Of a stretch of 64,000 nt of DNA, positions 7,286 through 15,302 are shown piece after piece. Origin of the DNA: Corynebacterium yonathiae. GTDB taxonomy: Bacteria; Actinomycetota; Actinomycetes; Mycobacteriales; Mycobacteriaceae. Each line of letters opens with the position of its first letter. Positions within the stretch are counted from its first letter, which is position 1. A program made the position numbers and the translations under genes. A model generated the notes under the pieces. The model worked only from the letters and a program-made list of their open reading frames with translations, made no database searches and was not told the DNA's origin. Location of the stretch: NCBI RefSeq assembly GCF_022288805.1, contig NZ_JAKOPM010000011.1:1-64000 (forward strand). The letters are read 5' to 3'.

Positions 7286-9508
7286 ATGAGCACTCCCCAC
7301 CATTTCGGTGATCACCCCGCTCCGGAAACAGACCACACTCACCACCCGGATCATGCTAGCCACGAACACCACGCGGATGCCGACACCCACGGCCAGGCGA
7401 TGCCCCACGATCACCCGCACTCCGCCCTGGACGAAGACCACCACGTTCATGGTCACGGCGAACACGCCGGACACAGCACCGCAATGTTTCGGGACCGCTT
7501 CTGGTGGTCTCTGATTCTGTCCATTCCCGTCGTTATTTTCAGCCCCATGGTCGCCCACCTGCTCGGCTACCACCTCCCGGCATTCCCCGGATCCACCTGG
7601 ATCCCCCCGGTGCTGGGCACGATCATCTTCGCCTACGGCGGAACGCCTTTCCTCAAGGGCGGATGGAAAGAACTGAAATCCCGCCAACCCGGGATGATGC
7701 TCCTGATCGCCATGGCCATCACCGTGGCGTTTGTCGCCTCCTGGGTCACCACTCTGGGGCTGGGCGGTTTTGAGCTGGACTTCTGGTGGGAGCTGGCCCT
7801 GCTGGTGACCATCATGCTGCTGGGCCACTGGCTGGAGATGTCCGCTCTCGGGGCCGCGTCCTCCGCGCTTGATGCGCTGGCTGCCCTGCTGCCGGATGAG
7901 GCCGAGAAAGTCATCGACGGAACCACCCGCACCGTGGCCATCTCCGAGCTGGTCGTCGACGACGTCGTGCTGGTGAGGGCCGGTGCCCGGGTGCCGGTCG
8001 ACGGAACCATCCTCGACGGAGCCGCCGAATTCGATGAGGCGATGATCACCGGCGAATCCCGTCCCGTCTTCCGCGACACCGGTGACAAGGTGGTCGCCGG
8101 TACCGTGGCCACCGACAACACCGTCCGCATCCGGGTGGAGGCTACCGGCGGGGACACCGCCTTGGCCGGGATCCAACGCATGGTTGCCGACGCCCAGGAG
8201 TCCTCCTCCCGGGCCCAGGCCCTGGCGGATCGCGCGGCGGCGTTGTTGTTCTGGTTCGCGCTGATCTCCGCTCTGACCACCGCGGTGGTGTGGACCATTA
8301 TCGGCAGCCCGGACGATGCCGTGGTGTGCACGGTCACGGTGCTGGTCATCGCCTGCCCGCATGCCCTGGGCCTGGCGATTCCGCTGGTCATTGCGATCTC
8401 CAGCGAGCGGGCCGCGAAATCCGGAGTGCTCATCAAGGACCGGATGGCGCTCGAGCAGATGCGCACCATCGATGTGGTGCTCTTCGACAAAACCGGCACC
8501 CTGACCGAGGGTGCGCACGCGGTCACCGGTGTCGCGGCAGCTGTCGGCGTTACCGAGGGCGAGCTGCTGGCCCTGGCCGCCGCCGCGGAGGCCGACAGCG
8601 AGCACCCTGTGGCCCGCGCCATCGTGGCGGCCGCGGCCGCCCATCCCGCGGCCTCCCGTCGGCAAGTCCGTGCAACTGGTTTCAGCGCCGCGTCCGGCCG
8701 GGGGGTTCGGGCCACTGTCGATGGCGCTGAGATCCTCGTGGGCGGGCCGAACATGCTGCGCGAGTTCAACCTCACCACCCCGGCCGAGCTCACCGACACC
8801 ACCAGCGCCTGGACCGGGCGTGGGGCCGGTGTGCTCCATATTGTCCGCGACGGTCAGATCATCGGTGCGGTGGCCGTCGAGGACAAGATCCGCCCCGAAT
8901 CCCGCGCCGCCGTGAAAGCCCTGCAGGACCGCGGGGTGAAGGTCGCGATGATCACCGGCGACGCGCAGCAGGTGGCCCAGGCGGTTGGTCAGGACCTAGG
9001 CATTGATGAGGTCTTCGCCGAGGTCCTGCCCCAGGACAAAGACACCAAGGTCACGCAGCTGCAGGACCGGGGTTTGAGCGTGGCCATGGTCGGTGACGGT
9101 GTCAATGACGCCCCCGCTCTGACCCGCGCGGACGTCGGTATCGCCATCGGTGCCGGCACGGATGTGGCCATGGAATCTGCCGGGGTGGTCCTAGCCAGTG
9201 ATGACCCGCGGGCAGTGCTGTCGATGATTGAGCTGTCCCAGGCCAGCTACCGCAAGATGATCCAGAACCTGATCTGGGCCTCTGGCTACAACATCCTCGC
9301 CGTGCCGTTGGCTGCCGGAGTGCTCGCCTCGATCGGGTTCGTGCTGTCCCCGGCCGTGGGCGCGATCTTGATGTCTGCCTCGACCATCGTGGTGGCCCTG
9401 AACGCCCAGCTGCTGCGCCGCATTGATCTGGATCCGGCTCGCCTGGCTCCGACCGAGTCGAAGGAGGAACACACCACGCCTACTCCGGCATCCACCGCCG
9501 TTCACTGA
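7286..9508 (+). CDS. copB: Copper-exporting P1B-type ATPase, CopB type
   Basis: This 740-residue pump has a His-rich N-terminus (residues about 4-70, with HTHHPDHASHEHH), no CxxC HMA domain, and a CPH metal-transport motif (ACPHALGLAIP, about 357). The CPH motif marks the CopB (P1B-3) subgroup rather than CPC CopA pumps. Other landmarks are the phosphatase loop ITGES, the phosphorylation motif DKTGTLTEG (about 401), the ATP-binding HP motif (SEHPVARA) and the hinge MVGDGVNDAPAL. I preferred the ATG at 7286, with AAAGGAA before it, over a TTG at 7268. It exports copper ions across the membrane and closes the cop gene set before the right IS6 copy. Confidence 0.92.
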   Translation: MSTPHHFGDHPAPETDHTHHPDHASHEHHADADTHGQAMPHDHPHSALDEDHHVHGHGEHAGHSTAMFRDRFWWSLILSIPVVIFSPMVAHLLGYHLPAFPGSTWIPPVLGTIIFAYGGTPFLKGGWKELKSRQPGMMLLIAMAITVAFVASWVTTLGLGGFELDFWWELALLVTIMLLGHWLEMSALGAASSALDALAALLPDEAEKVIDGTTRTVAISELVVDDVVLVRAGARVPVDGTILDGAAEFDEAMITGESRPVFRDTGDKVVAGTVATDNTVRIRVEATGGDTALAGIQRMVADAQESSSRAQALADRAAALLFWFALISALTTAVVWTIIGSPDDAVVCTVTVLVIACPHALGLAIPLVIAISSERAAKSGVLIKDRMALEQMRTIDVVLFDKTGTLTEGAHAVTGVAAAVGVTEGELLALAAAAEADSEHPVARAIVAAAAAHPAASRRQVRATGFSAASGRGVRATVDGAEILVGGPNMLREFNLTTPAELTDTTSAWTGRGAGVLHIVRDGQIIGAVAVEDKIRPESRAAVKALQDRGVKVAMITGDAQQVAQAVGQDLGIDEVFAEVLPQDKDTKVTQLQDRGLSVAMVGDGVNDAPALTRADVGIAIGAGTDVAMESAGVVLASDDPRAVLSMIELSQASYRKMIQNLIWASGYNILAVPLAAGVLASIGFVLSPAVGAILMSASTIVVALNAQLLRRIDLDPARLAPTESKEEHTTPTPASTAVH

Positions 9509-9547
9509 TCCACCACTTCTCTCCACTGCCCCCATATGACCCTGAAA

Positions 9548-10095
9548 GGTGCTGTTGCAAAGTTGGGGCAGTAGGAAGGGCGACGTGATGTAATCACAGC
9601 CATGGGTATCTTCTCCGGTTGTCATTTTCCCCGTGGCATCATTCTGTGGGCAGTGGGTGGTACTGCCGCTACGGGGTGAGCTACCGCGGTCTGGAGGAAA
9701 TGATGACCGAGTGGGGCGTGCCGGTCGATCACACCACGATCTACCGCTGGGTCCAGAAATACGCCCTTGAGCTGGACAAGCAAACACGGTGGTACCGGCA
9801 GGTGAAATACCTCAACAACATCCTGGAAGGCGACCATGGTCGGCTGAAGCGGATCCTCGGGCCGAAAGGCGCGTTTAAGAACCGGACATCTGCATATCGG
9901 ACGTTGAAAGGGATAGAGGCGATGCACTCATTGTGGAAAGGGCAAGGCGCAATGTTTGCCTACGGGCACTCGAACCCGGACGCGGTGATCGTCAACCAGG
10001 TCTTCGAGACGGCCTAACAACGCCCACACGCAGCGGCCATCAGGGAATGAGAAACTGAGTCTTCACTGCTCTCCGCCCAACTTTGCAACAACACC
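9548..10095 (+). mobile_element. Internally deleted IS6-family element (right copy)
   Basis: Both ends are present: GGTGCTGTTGCAAAGTTGG at 9548-9566 and its partner CCAACTTTGCAACAACACC at 10077-10095, 19 bp with one mismatch. The element is only 548 bp because the middle of the transposase gene is missing. The flanking octamers (CCCTGAAA and TTTTTATT) are not a target duplication. It is inverted relative to the truncated copy at 1656-2086 and bounds the copper island on the right. Confidence 0.88.
9602..10017 (+). pseudogene. IS6-family transposase with central deletion and frameshift
   Basis: Translation resembles an IS6/IS26-type transposase but joins RWYRQV directly to KYLNNILEGDHGRLKRILGPKG at about position 9803. 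The segment carrying the first two catalytic Asp residues is gone; the C-terminal part with the last acidic residue and DHGRLKR remains. The left copy shows what should follow RWYRQV (PDWQASSWRVDETY). Family members have HRQVKYLNN at the second boundary, so deletion between two CGGCAGGT-like short repeats is likely. The N-terminal frameshift of the left copy is present here too. Not functional. Confidence 0.85.
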
Positions 10096-10106
10096 TTTTT
10101 ATTTTC

Positions 10107-10685
10107 CTAGTCGCTGTTCTTTTGCTTGGTGCGCAGCATATCCATGCTCATCACGGCGCCGATGATGGCGGCGTGATGTTGCTCATTGAGGCCCGGCGTG
10201 ATGCGCAGGCGGTACGTGTTTTTGCCCATGAAGAAATTACCCATGCCAGTCCATTCGTTAGAGACGTCAGCAAGCAGGCGATCTTCTGAAGTTATGGAAA
10301 GGTTCCAATCCCAGAAGTCGCCGTGAATTTCGACGTCGGCAAAGCCCTCCATGGTCAAGTCTAATTTTGTTTTGAGCATGGAGAAACGCTTGGTAATAAC
10401 AGCCATGGGTTGCTCGATTCCCGGCAAGTGCACCTCGTAGGTATCCCGCAGAAAATTCGGCGGGTCCGAAATCGTCATGACCGTTTGGAGGGGATTGCCC
10501 TCGGCATCCGTGATGGCAACCTCCAAGCTGCGGGAGGATTTCAGCACCATGTCTTTTAGGCTGGTGGACTGAAGGATCGTGCCCACAGGGGTGCCGTCGA
10601 TATCGGTGATCATGAACTGATCGTTGAGGAAGGACTTGGTCTGGGTAATTACGAGCTCGTCAAGTGTGAATAAATTTTGCGTCAT
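10107..10685 (-). CDS. LURP-one/scramblase-like family protein
   Basis: This 192-residue cytoplasmic protein has the tubby-like beta-barrel fold signature of LURP-one-related proteins: FMITDIDGTPVGTI, repeated beta strands with AITDAEGNPL, then DVEIHGDFWDWNLSITSED and LADVSNEW near the end. The function of bacterial members is unknown. The start at 10685 gives MTQNLFTLDELVITQ and has no clear ribosome site, so the message may be leaderless; an extension to 10772 would run into the neighbouring gene. It starts the conserved chromosome to the right of the copper island, eleven bases past the IS6 end. Confidence 0.7.
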   Translation of the reverse strand: MTQNLFTLDELVITQTKSFLNDQFMITDIDGTPVGTILQSTSLKDMVLKSSRSLEVAITDAEGNPLQTVMTISDPPNFLRDTYEVHLPGIEQPMAVITKRFSMLKTKLDLTMEGFADVEIHGDFWDWNLSITSEDRLLADVSNEWTGMGNFFMGKNTYRLRITPGLNEQHHAAIIGAVMSMDMLRTKQKNSD

Positions 10686-10713
10686 GCCAGCCACTGTAGG
10701 GAAGCTGGTGGTT

Positions 10714-11910
10714 TTATTCCTCCTCCCTAGGGGTGGTTTTCTGCTGGCGCATGAGTTCTTGTGCCTCTTCATATGCTCGGGCGCGGTGGGAGGTCATGGT
10801 TTGGGCGAAGGTCTGCACCCAGTTCTTGTTCTTCTGCGCCAATGGGCCAGAGGGTTCAGTGGTGGTCCAGGTGCCGTCCTCAAAAAGCCAGATGATGTCG
10901 CGCGTATGTGGATCCATGACATAAAAGGCCCGGCCATCGGTCTTTACGTTGTGGTGGTGCTGGCATAAGCAGGCGAGGTTTGCCGGCGTGGTCGGCCCGC
11001 CGTCCGCATGGTTGATGCGGTGATCCTTCTGGCAGGCCGTGGCTGGTCGGTTGCATCCAGGGTAGCGGCAGGTGCCGTCGAAACCTTCCAGATACGCGGC
11101 CATGGCGGCGGGAGTGACATAGCCCTTGACCTCGTGGTCAGGATCCATCTCCCGGATTTTAGTGTAGGGCAGCGCATTGGAGCGCGCCGGGTCGAGCCAG
11201 CCTACGGACTCAATAAATGCCGGGGAATTGGGCACGTCGGTGGCCTTGTAGGCGTTGAGGATGATCTCGGGGGCTTGGGTGCGGCCGGTGAGGAGTGCAA
11301 TGACGGCGTCGGCAAGCGAGCAATCTAGCTCCAGCGCGGTCTGCCGGATGCACTTATCGACGCTCGCGATAACCGCCGGGTCCGCACTCAAAGTCACCGC
11401 CGAGGTGCTATCGCCCCAGTTTTCCATGGTGTAGCGCGGCTGGGTAGGGCCCTGGGTGACGGCCAATGTGTCATCGGCGAGGTTGATGAGCTCGTTGAGT
11501 TTGCGCTTAATCTGCGCCTGCGTACGCATGGTCTGGTTCGGCCGGGTAGGGGTGAGGTAGGCGGTGAGCTGTTCATCGATGCGCGCGACTACCTCTGGAG
11601 TCGGGTTGCCCAAGCGGTTGAGGGACTTATTGATGGCAATAATTCGGTCGAGGTCTAAGTGGTAGAGGCGGTGCTGCAGCGCCTGGAGCTTAGGAAGCTC
11701 CTCCAAGCGGTGCAGCGCCATGAGGATATGGCTAATCCGGCCTTCATTGACGCCGGTGGTGCGGTAGAGGGATTGGGTGACTAATTCGAAATCAGAATCG
11801 AGATCGGGGACTTGGCTTAGCCAGAACTCGTATTCCGCCTTTCGCATTTCAAAGGCTGAGCGTGTGGTGGGGTCGGTGGTATTGGTCGTGGAAAAGTAAG
11901 GTTCTTCCAT
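10714..11910 (-). CDS. HNH endonuclease domain protein of the DUF222/13E12 type
   Basis: This 398-residue protein has a long helical N-terminal region of the DUF222 kind. Its C-terminal HNH nuclease motif is CRYPGC then KDHRINHADGGPTTPANLACLCQHHHNVK (two parts, residues about 285-325). The two zinc-binding Cys pairs and the catalytic DHR are present. Corynebacteria and mycobacteria carry many copies of such genes, some of them within repeats; their cellular role is not settled. It is complete and on the same strand as its downstream neighbour after a 28-bp gap. Confidence 0.82.
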   Translation of the reverse strand: MEEPYFSTTNTTDPTTRSAFEMRKAEYEFWLSQVPDLDSDFELVTQSLYRTTGVNEGRISHILMALHRLEELPKLQALQHRLYHLDLDRIIAINKSLNRLGNPTPEVVARIDEQLTAYLTPTRPNQTMRTQAQIKRKLNELINLADDTLAVTQGPTQPRYTMENWGDSTSAVTLSADPAVIASVDKCIRQTALELDCSLADAVIALLTGRTQAPEIILNAYKATDVPNSPAFIESVGWLDPARSNALPYTKIREMDPDHEVKGYVTPAAMAAYLEGFDGTCRYPGCNRPATACQKDHRINHADGGPTTPANLACLCQHHHNVKTDGRAFYVMDPHTRDIIWLFEDGTWTTTEPSGPLAQKNKNWVQTFAQTMTSHRARAYEEAQELMRQQKTTPREEE

Positions 11911-12005
11911 GGCGCATCGTACCTAAATTATCGTGTGAACTTGTGTACGATTTGCACCTTATAACACCCCTCGGACACGAGCCTTTGCTTTCGTATTTTC
12001 GCAGC

Positions 12006-12806
12006 TCAAGAACTATATTCTGGATCCTTGGCGGGCTGAGCAATTTCGCTTCTTTGTGCCGTATATTTCCTATCTTGCTTGCGCATGAAACGCAGGCCCC
12101 AAATGACCAGTGTCCACGTGATGAGGGCGATAAGGAGAATGGTCACCGGCCAATCACCCGCAATGATGGTCGAGGCATTGAATAGGGTATGCAGGGCGAT
12201 GGCGGCCAGCCAGAATCCGGCCACCTGCCAGTATCCGTGGCGTGCCCCCGCATAGAGCTTGCCGACGTCCCATGCCGCAACCCCCGTATACAGCGCATGG
12301 CTAAAGGCACCAGTGAGGATTCGCCCGGTGCCGGTAATAATGGCGCCCCAGAGGTCGCCGTCCAAGTTATCGATGGCCGCGTTGAGGATGAACGGCACAT
12401 TTTCCATGGCATCAAAACCAAGGCCTACCGCCATGCCGATCGCGGCGGCTTGGTAGGGATGCTTCACGTTTCCAAAAGCCGCAATAATAATAACGACGCC
12501 GAGGAGCTTGATGGTTTCTTCCGGAAGCGGCGAGTAGAAGGCCGCGTCTAGGTGCGTGAGCCCCAGCTTGTCCGAGATCCCCACCATCTGATCGTTGAGG
12601 CTCACCACCACCGGCTGGGCGAGCGCACCCCATAGGATGCCCTGCCACATCGGCCGCGGCCTAAACCACCAGAATCCCAGTCCAAGCGTCAAGCCAGCGC
12701 AGATAAGCGCACCGATGAGCCCAACCTCGGTAAAACGGCGATCGGCCAAGAAAAAGCCGGAAACTACCAGACCGAAAGCGATAGATAGCCAGCACAGATT
12801 CTTCAT
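12006..12806 (-). CDS. PrsW-family intramembrane metalloprotease (first copy)
   Basis: This 266-residue protein has about eight membrane segments. It carries the PrsW active-site pattern in the membrane: PLPEE (Glu96/Glu97), GFDAMEN (Glu135), FSHALYTG (His170) and LHTLFN. PrsW in Bacillus cleaves the anti-sigma factor RsiW, but many actinobacterial members have no known substrate. Its start codon overlaps the stop of the upstream exported-protein gene (ATGA), so the two are coupled. The same pair occurs again at 52604-54037. A tail of about 25 charged residues faces the cytoplasm. Confidence 0.82.
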   Translation of the reverse strand: MKNLCWLSIAFGLVVSGFFLADRRFTEVGLIGALICAGLTLGLGFWWFRPRPMWQGILWGALAQPVVVSLNDQMVGISDKLGLTHLDAAFYSPLPEETIKLLGVVIIIAAFGNVKHPYQAAAIGMAVGLGFDAMENVPFILNAAIDNLDGDLWGAIITGTGRILTGAFSHALYTGVAAWDVGKLYAGARHGYWQVAGFWLAAIALHTLFNASTIIAGDWPVTILLIALITWTLVIWGLRFMRKQDRKYTAQRSEIAQPAKDPEYSS

Positions 12807-13237
12807 GCCTTTTCTACCTCCTGGGCAAGTTCTTCAGCCCGCGGTCCGTGCAAGGAGAGGAACGTGGTGGGGCCATCGCCCTCAATGCTGATGGCTACGA
12901 GGTCGCCATCGCTAAGCGTGCGCTTATCCCCGTCGCGGTCGATGTCTCCTTCCGGCATGGCCGTACCTTCCCCCATTTCCCGGAGGTACCGGCGGGTGGC
13001 TTGGTCTTTGTCCTGTACGCCGACTTCTTTAGCGCGGATCTGGGTGCCGTCACAGTCCCAGCGTGGTTCACTGCTGGTGGAGCCATCTTCTGCCGTGCAG
13101 GATAGCCCGGGGATGCGGGCCGAGCCGACCTGCACCTCAGAGGTGGGGTTGTCGTATATATCTGGCAGGAGCGCATTGGTGCCGTAGATGGCACCAAATA
13201 TCGCGCCCGCCGCGAGGATGAGTGGTGTGCTTTTCAT
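12803..13237 (-). CDS. Exported small protein coupled to PrsW (first copy)
   Basis: The 144-residue product has an N-terminal hydrophobic segment (residues 3-24) that is a signal peptide or membrane anchor, then an extracytoplasmic domain. The domain has two cysteines 15 residues apart (Cys47 and Cys62, within GLSC...RWDCDG) followed by an Asp-rich stretch and ATRRYLREM. The pattern Cys, about 14 residues, W-x-Cys, then D-x-x-ATxRR is shared with the protein at 53456-54037, which also precedes a PrsW gene. I do not recognise the family. It may be a substrate or regulator of the adjoining protease; that is inference. Confidence 0.7.
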   Translation of the reverse strand: MKSTPLILAAGAIFGAIYGTNALLPDIYDNPTSEVQVGSARIPGLSCTAEDGSTSSEPRWDCDGTQIRAKEVGVQDKDQATRRYLREMGEGTAMPEGDIDRDGDKRTLSDGDLVAISIEGDGPTTFLSLHGPRAEELAQEVEKA

Positions 13238-13355
13238 ACACTCAACGCTAGGTATGCCCTGCTCAGCGCGGTATCCTCCGCAAGGGGGATTAGGCGGACC
13301 AAAGGGAGGATTTCTGCCCCATAAGTTCTGCCAAGTCCTGTGCTAGGTTGGGTGC

Positions 13356-13721
13356 GTGTTTGAGGAGCTAGAGGAAGAAACGGAAACGAAAGACGAGCCC
13401 AGCCGCGTCTGGTGGCAATGGTGGGCGCCCATCGCCATCGCTGCTGTTTTCATCGTTGTTCCGCCCGCTGTCTACCACCTTGTCTCCGGCCTTTTCCTAG
13501 TCATCCTCATGGCCGTGCTGACGGTGATCATTGCTCTTGTCGACGGTGCCACTTTCCGCGCCTCCTGGACCATCTTCTGTGTGACTGGGCTGGCCTATTT
13601 TGCCGCTATGTCCCTGTATTTCAATGAAGGGACGTGGATTTATCTCCCAGTGCTGGTATTCCTGGCATGGGCCGCGAGCAAGCTGGGTGCCGTGGTGAGC
13701 TCCAAGGCAGGGAATAACTAA
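13356..13721 (+). CDS. Small membrane protein, unknown function
   Basis: This 121-residue protein starts with GTG. It has an acidic, Glu-rich cytoplasmic N-terminus (FEELEEETETKDE), then four hydrophobic helices arranged as two hairpins (about 27-48, 50-68, 70-85, 90-110). No catalytic motif is visible and I do not recognise a family. It overlaps the next gene by one base, so they form an operon. It is divergent from the exported-protein/PrsW pair. Confidence 0.6.
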   Translation: MFEELEEETETKDEPSRVWWQWWAPIAIAAVFIVVPPAVYHLVSGLFLVILMAVLTVIIALVDGATFRASWTIFCVTGLAYFAAMSLYFNEGTWIYLPVLVFLAWAASKLGAVVSSKAGNN

Positions 13722-14560
13722 TGGAGACGTGGCGCCTAGAGCACCCCGAGGTGGGCACCATCGAGGTGCAGCGCGGATACGACGCCGAATTCGCTGAGCT
13801 GGGTGAGTGGCCGAAGAAGGCGAAGGATTTTACCCCGGTGCCGGGCGATGCCTCGCTGCCGAAGCGTCTTCAGCTGTGGCGGAAGAATCCTAGCCCACGC
13901 CTGCAGATTGTGGTGAACGGGCAGGTTCGCAGCCGCCATGATCGGCCCCGTGCGGGTCGATATTCGCTCAAGAAGAAGATAGAAAAAGACCTCACTCTTT
14001 TTGAGAATTCAGCCTCGCGCAGCAAACCTTATCTGGATATCCAAGCCTCTCCTTTTGGTGAGCTCCTAGACGTCTACTATCGCGATGGTGAGGAGGCAGT
14101 TGCCCTGGATCCGCCGCAGGGCTCACTGGGGGAGAAGCGCCGCCGCGCTATGGAAGACAGCTCCTTCAAGCGGGTGCTGTACCCACTATTAGGCGGTTTG
14201 GGAAAGTCCGGCTGGGCCATTGGCGTCATCGTGCTGGGGCCGATTATTAGCCGCGTCTTGTCCCGGTTGCTGCCGGATTGGGAGCTGCCGGACATCAACC
14301 TGCCGGATATCGCGCTCCCCGTGCCGGAGTTGCCGCAGATTGAGCTTCCCGTGCCCAATATCGACTTCAATATCGATATCGATCCGCCCGATTGGCTCGT
14401 AATCTTGATGGATTACAGCAAGGTGTGGGTGCCTATCATCATTGCCATCGTGGTGGGCATACAAGCTGTGCGCAATGCCAAAAAGTCTGCAGAAAAGAAG
14501 CAGCAGTGGCAACAGGGCGACGCGTATGCTGACGAGCATGAAGATTCACGGCGCGATTGA
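13721..14560 (+). CDS. Membrane protein with Leu-Pro repeat between two helices
   Basis: This 279-residue protein starts with a soluble domain of about 150 residues (METWRLEHPEVGTIEVQRGYDAEF can be read as its strand-rich beginning). A first membrane helix (about 160-182) follows. An external loop then repeats short LP units (LPDINLPDIALPVPELPQIELPVP, read in pieces at about 190-215) and continues into NIDFNIDIDPPDW. A second helix (about 228-247) and a charged tail complete it. The repeat resembles a stiff beta-type rod or spacer. I do not recognise the family. It overlaps its upstream neighbour by one base. Confidence 0.6.
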   Translation: METWRLEHPEVGTIEVQRGYDAEFAELGEWPKKAKDFTPVPGDASLPKRLQLWRKNPSPRLQIVVNGQVRSRHDRPRAGRYSLKKKIEKDLTLFENSASRSKPYLDIQASPFGELLDVYYRDGEEAVALDPPQGSLGEKRRRAMEDSSFKRVLYPLLGGLGKSGWAIGVIVLGPIISRVLSRLLPDWELPDINLPDIALPVPELPQIELPVPNIDFNIDIDPPDWLVILMDYSKVWVPIIIAIVVGIQAVRNAKKSAEKKQQWQQGDAYADEHEDSRRD

Positions 14561-14843
14561 TGTGGAGGGCCGGTGTAAGCATTGGCATTCCCCGCTAGAC
14601 GTGGTGGCCAATAAGTGCGCTACCTGCGGGAAGTATTTTTCTTGCGCGCTGTGCCATGCCGAGCTCATGGATCATGAGTTTGGGCCCCTGCTTGCCGACG
14701 CCCCCTCAGTCCTCTGCGGTTCCTGCCGCACCGAGATGAACTACCACGCAAATTCCGCCGTGCCGGCGTGTCCCCACTGCGGGCATAAATTTAATCCCGG
14801 CTGCAGCGCGCATGCCGGGATCTATTTTCAGCTAGACCGCTAG
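14538..14843 (+). CDS. CHY-type zinc-finger protein
   Basis: The 101-residue product is rich in paired cysteines and histidines in the CHY zinc-finger arrangement: RCKHWHSPLDVVANKCATCGKYFSCALCHAEL, followed by LCGSCRTEMNYH and CPHCGHKFNPGCSAH. It probably binds two or three zinc ions. Eukaryotic relatives contain an E3 ligase domain; the short bacterial proteins have no known function. The start at 14538 overlaps the previous gene by 23 bases; an ATG at 14526 would add four residues. Its 3' end overlaps the convergent gene by four bases. Confidence 0.78.
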   Translation: MKIHGAIDVEGRCKHWHSPLDVVANKCATCGKYFSCALCHAELMDHEFGPLLADAPSVLCGSCRTEMNYHANSAVPACPHCGHKFNPGCSAHAGIYFQLDR

Positions 14844-15289
14844 AAAGAAGACAGCTGCTGTAGCTGCTGGATTTGCGGAATCTGCGGCAGCTGGAACTGG
14901 GATACAGCGTTTTGGGCAATCTTGGCCGCGTCCGGGATGTGGAAGGTCTGGCCCAAGAATGGGACGTCGACAGTCGGCTGGCCAGGGATGGTGCCCAGCT
15001 CGATGACCTTGGTGTTCTTGGCTGGCGCCGGGGACGGAGCCGGAGCCGGCTTTGGTGCGGGAGCATTGCCGCGCTGGCCGCCAGTGTTGACCGGCTTGCC
15101 CTGACCGGTGGTGCCGTTTAGGCCGCAGCGGGCAATGGCTTCATCCATGCGGCCGATGGCGTCGCGAACCTCGTTGCCGCGTGGGTGCACGGTGGCAACG
15201 GCGAGGGCCTGGGGCTTCTTCTGGTTGTAGTCAGCGGAGTTGGTCCAGTACTGCTTCGCCTGGGAACAGGAAATCTGGCCGGCAGGCAT
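14840..15289 (-). CDS. Pro/Gln-rich protein, possibly a secreted protein lacking its signal
   Basis: The 149-residue frame reads MPAGQISCSQAKQYW..., a segment with a likely disulphide (SC...ARCG), then a Pro-Ala linker (APAPKPAPAPSPAPA). A C-terminal LP/Q-rich tail (LPQIPQIQQLQQL) follows. The composition fits an extracytoplasmic protein, but no signal peptide is encoded. The open frame extends upstream as RNNKCGE and then runs over the 3' end of the M20 peptidase gene, so the original 5' end may have been lost. I do not recognise the family. The ATG at 15289 is the first usable start after the peptidase stop. Confidence 0.5.
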   Translation of the reverse strand: MPAGQISCSQAKQYWTNSADYNQKKPQALAVATVHPRGNEVRDAIGRMDEAIARCGLNGTTGQGKPVNTGGQRGNAPAPKPAPAPSPAPAKNTKVIELGTIPGQPTVDVPFLGQTFHIPDAAKIAQNAVSQFQLPQIPQIQQLQQLSSF

Positions 15290-15302
15290 CTCGCCACACT
15301 TG

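Noticed and set aside
7241..8839. A 532-codon open frame opposite copB
   Set aside because: Composition is Gly/His/Gln-rich without any motif, and copB is certain on the other strand.
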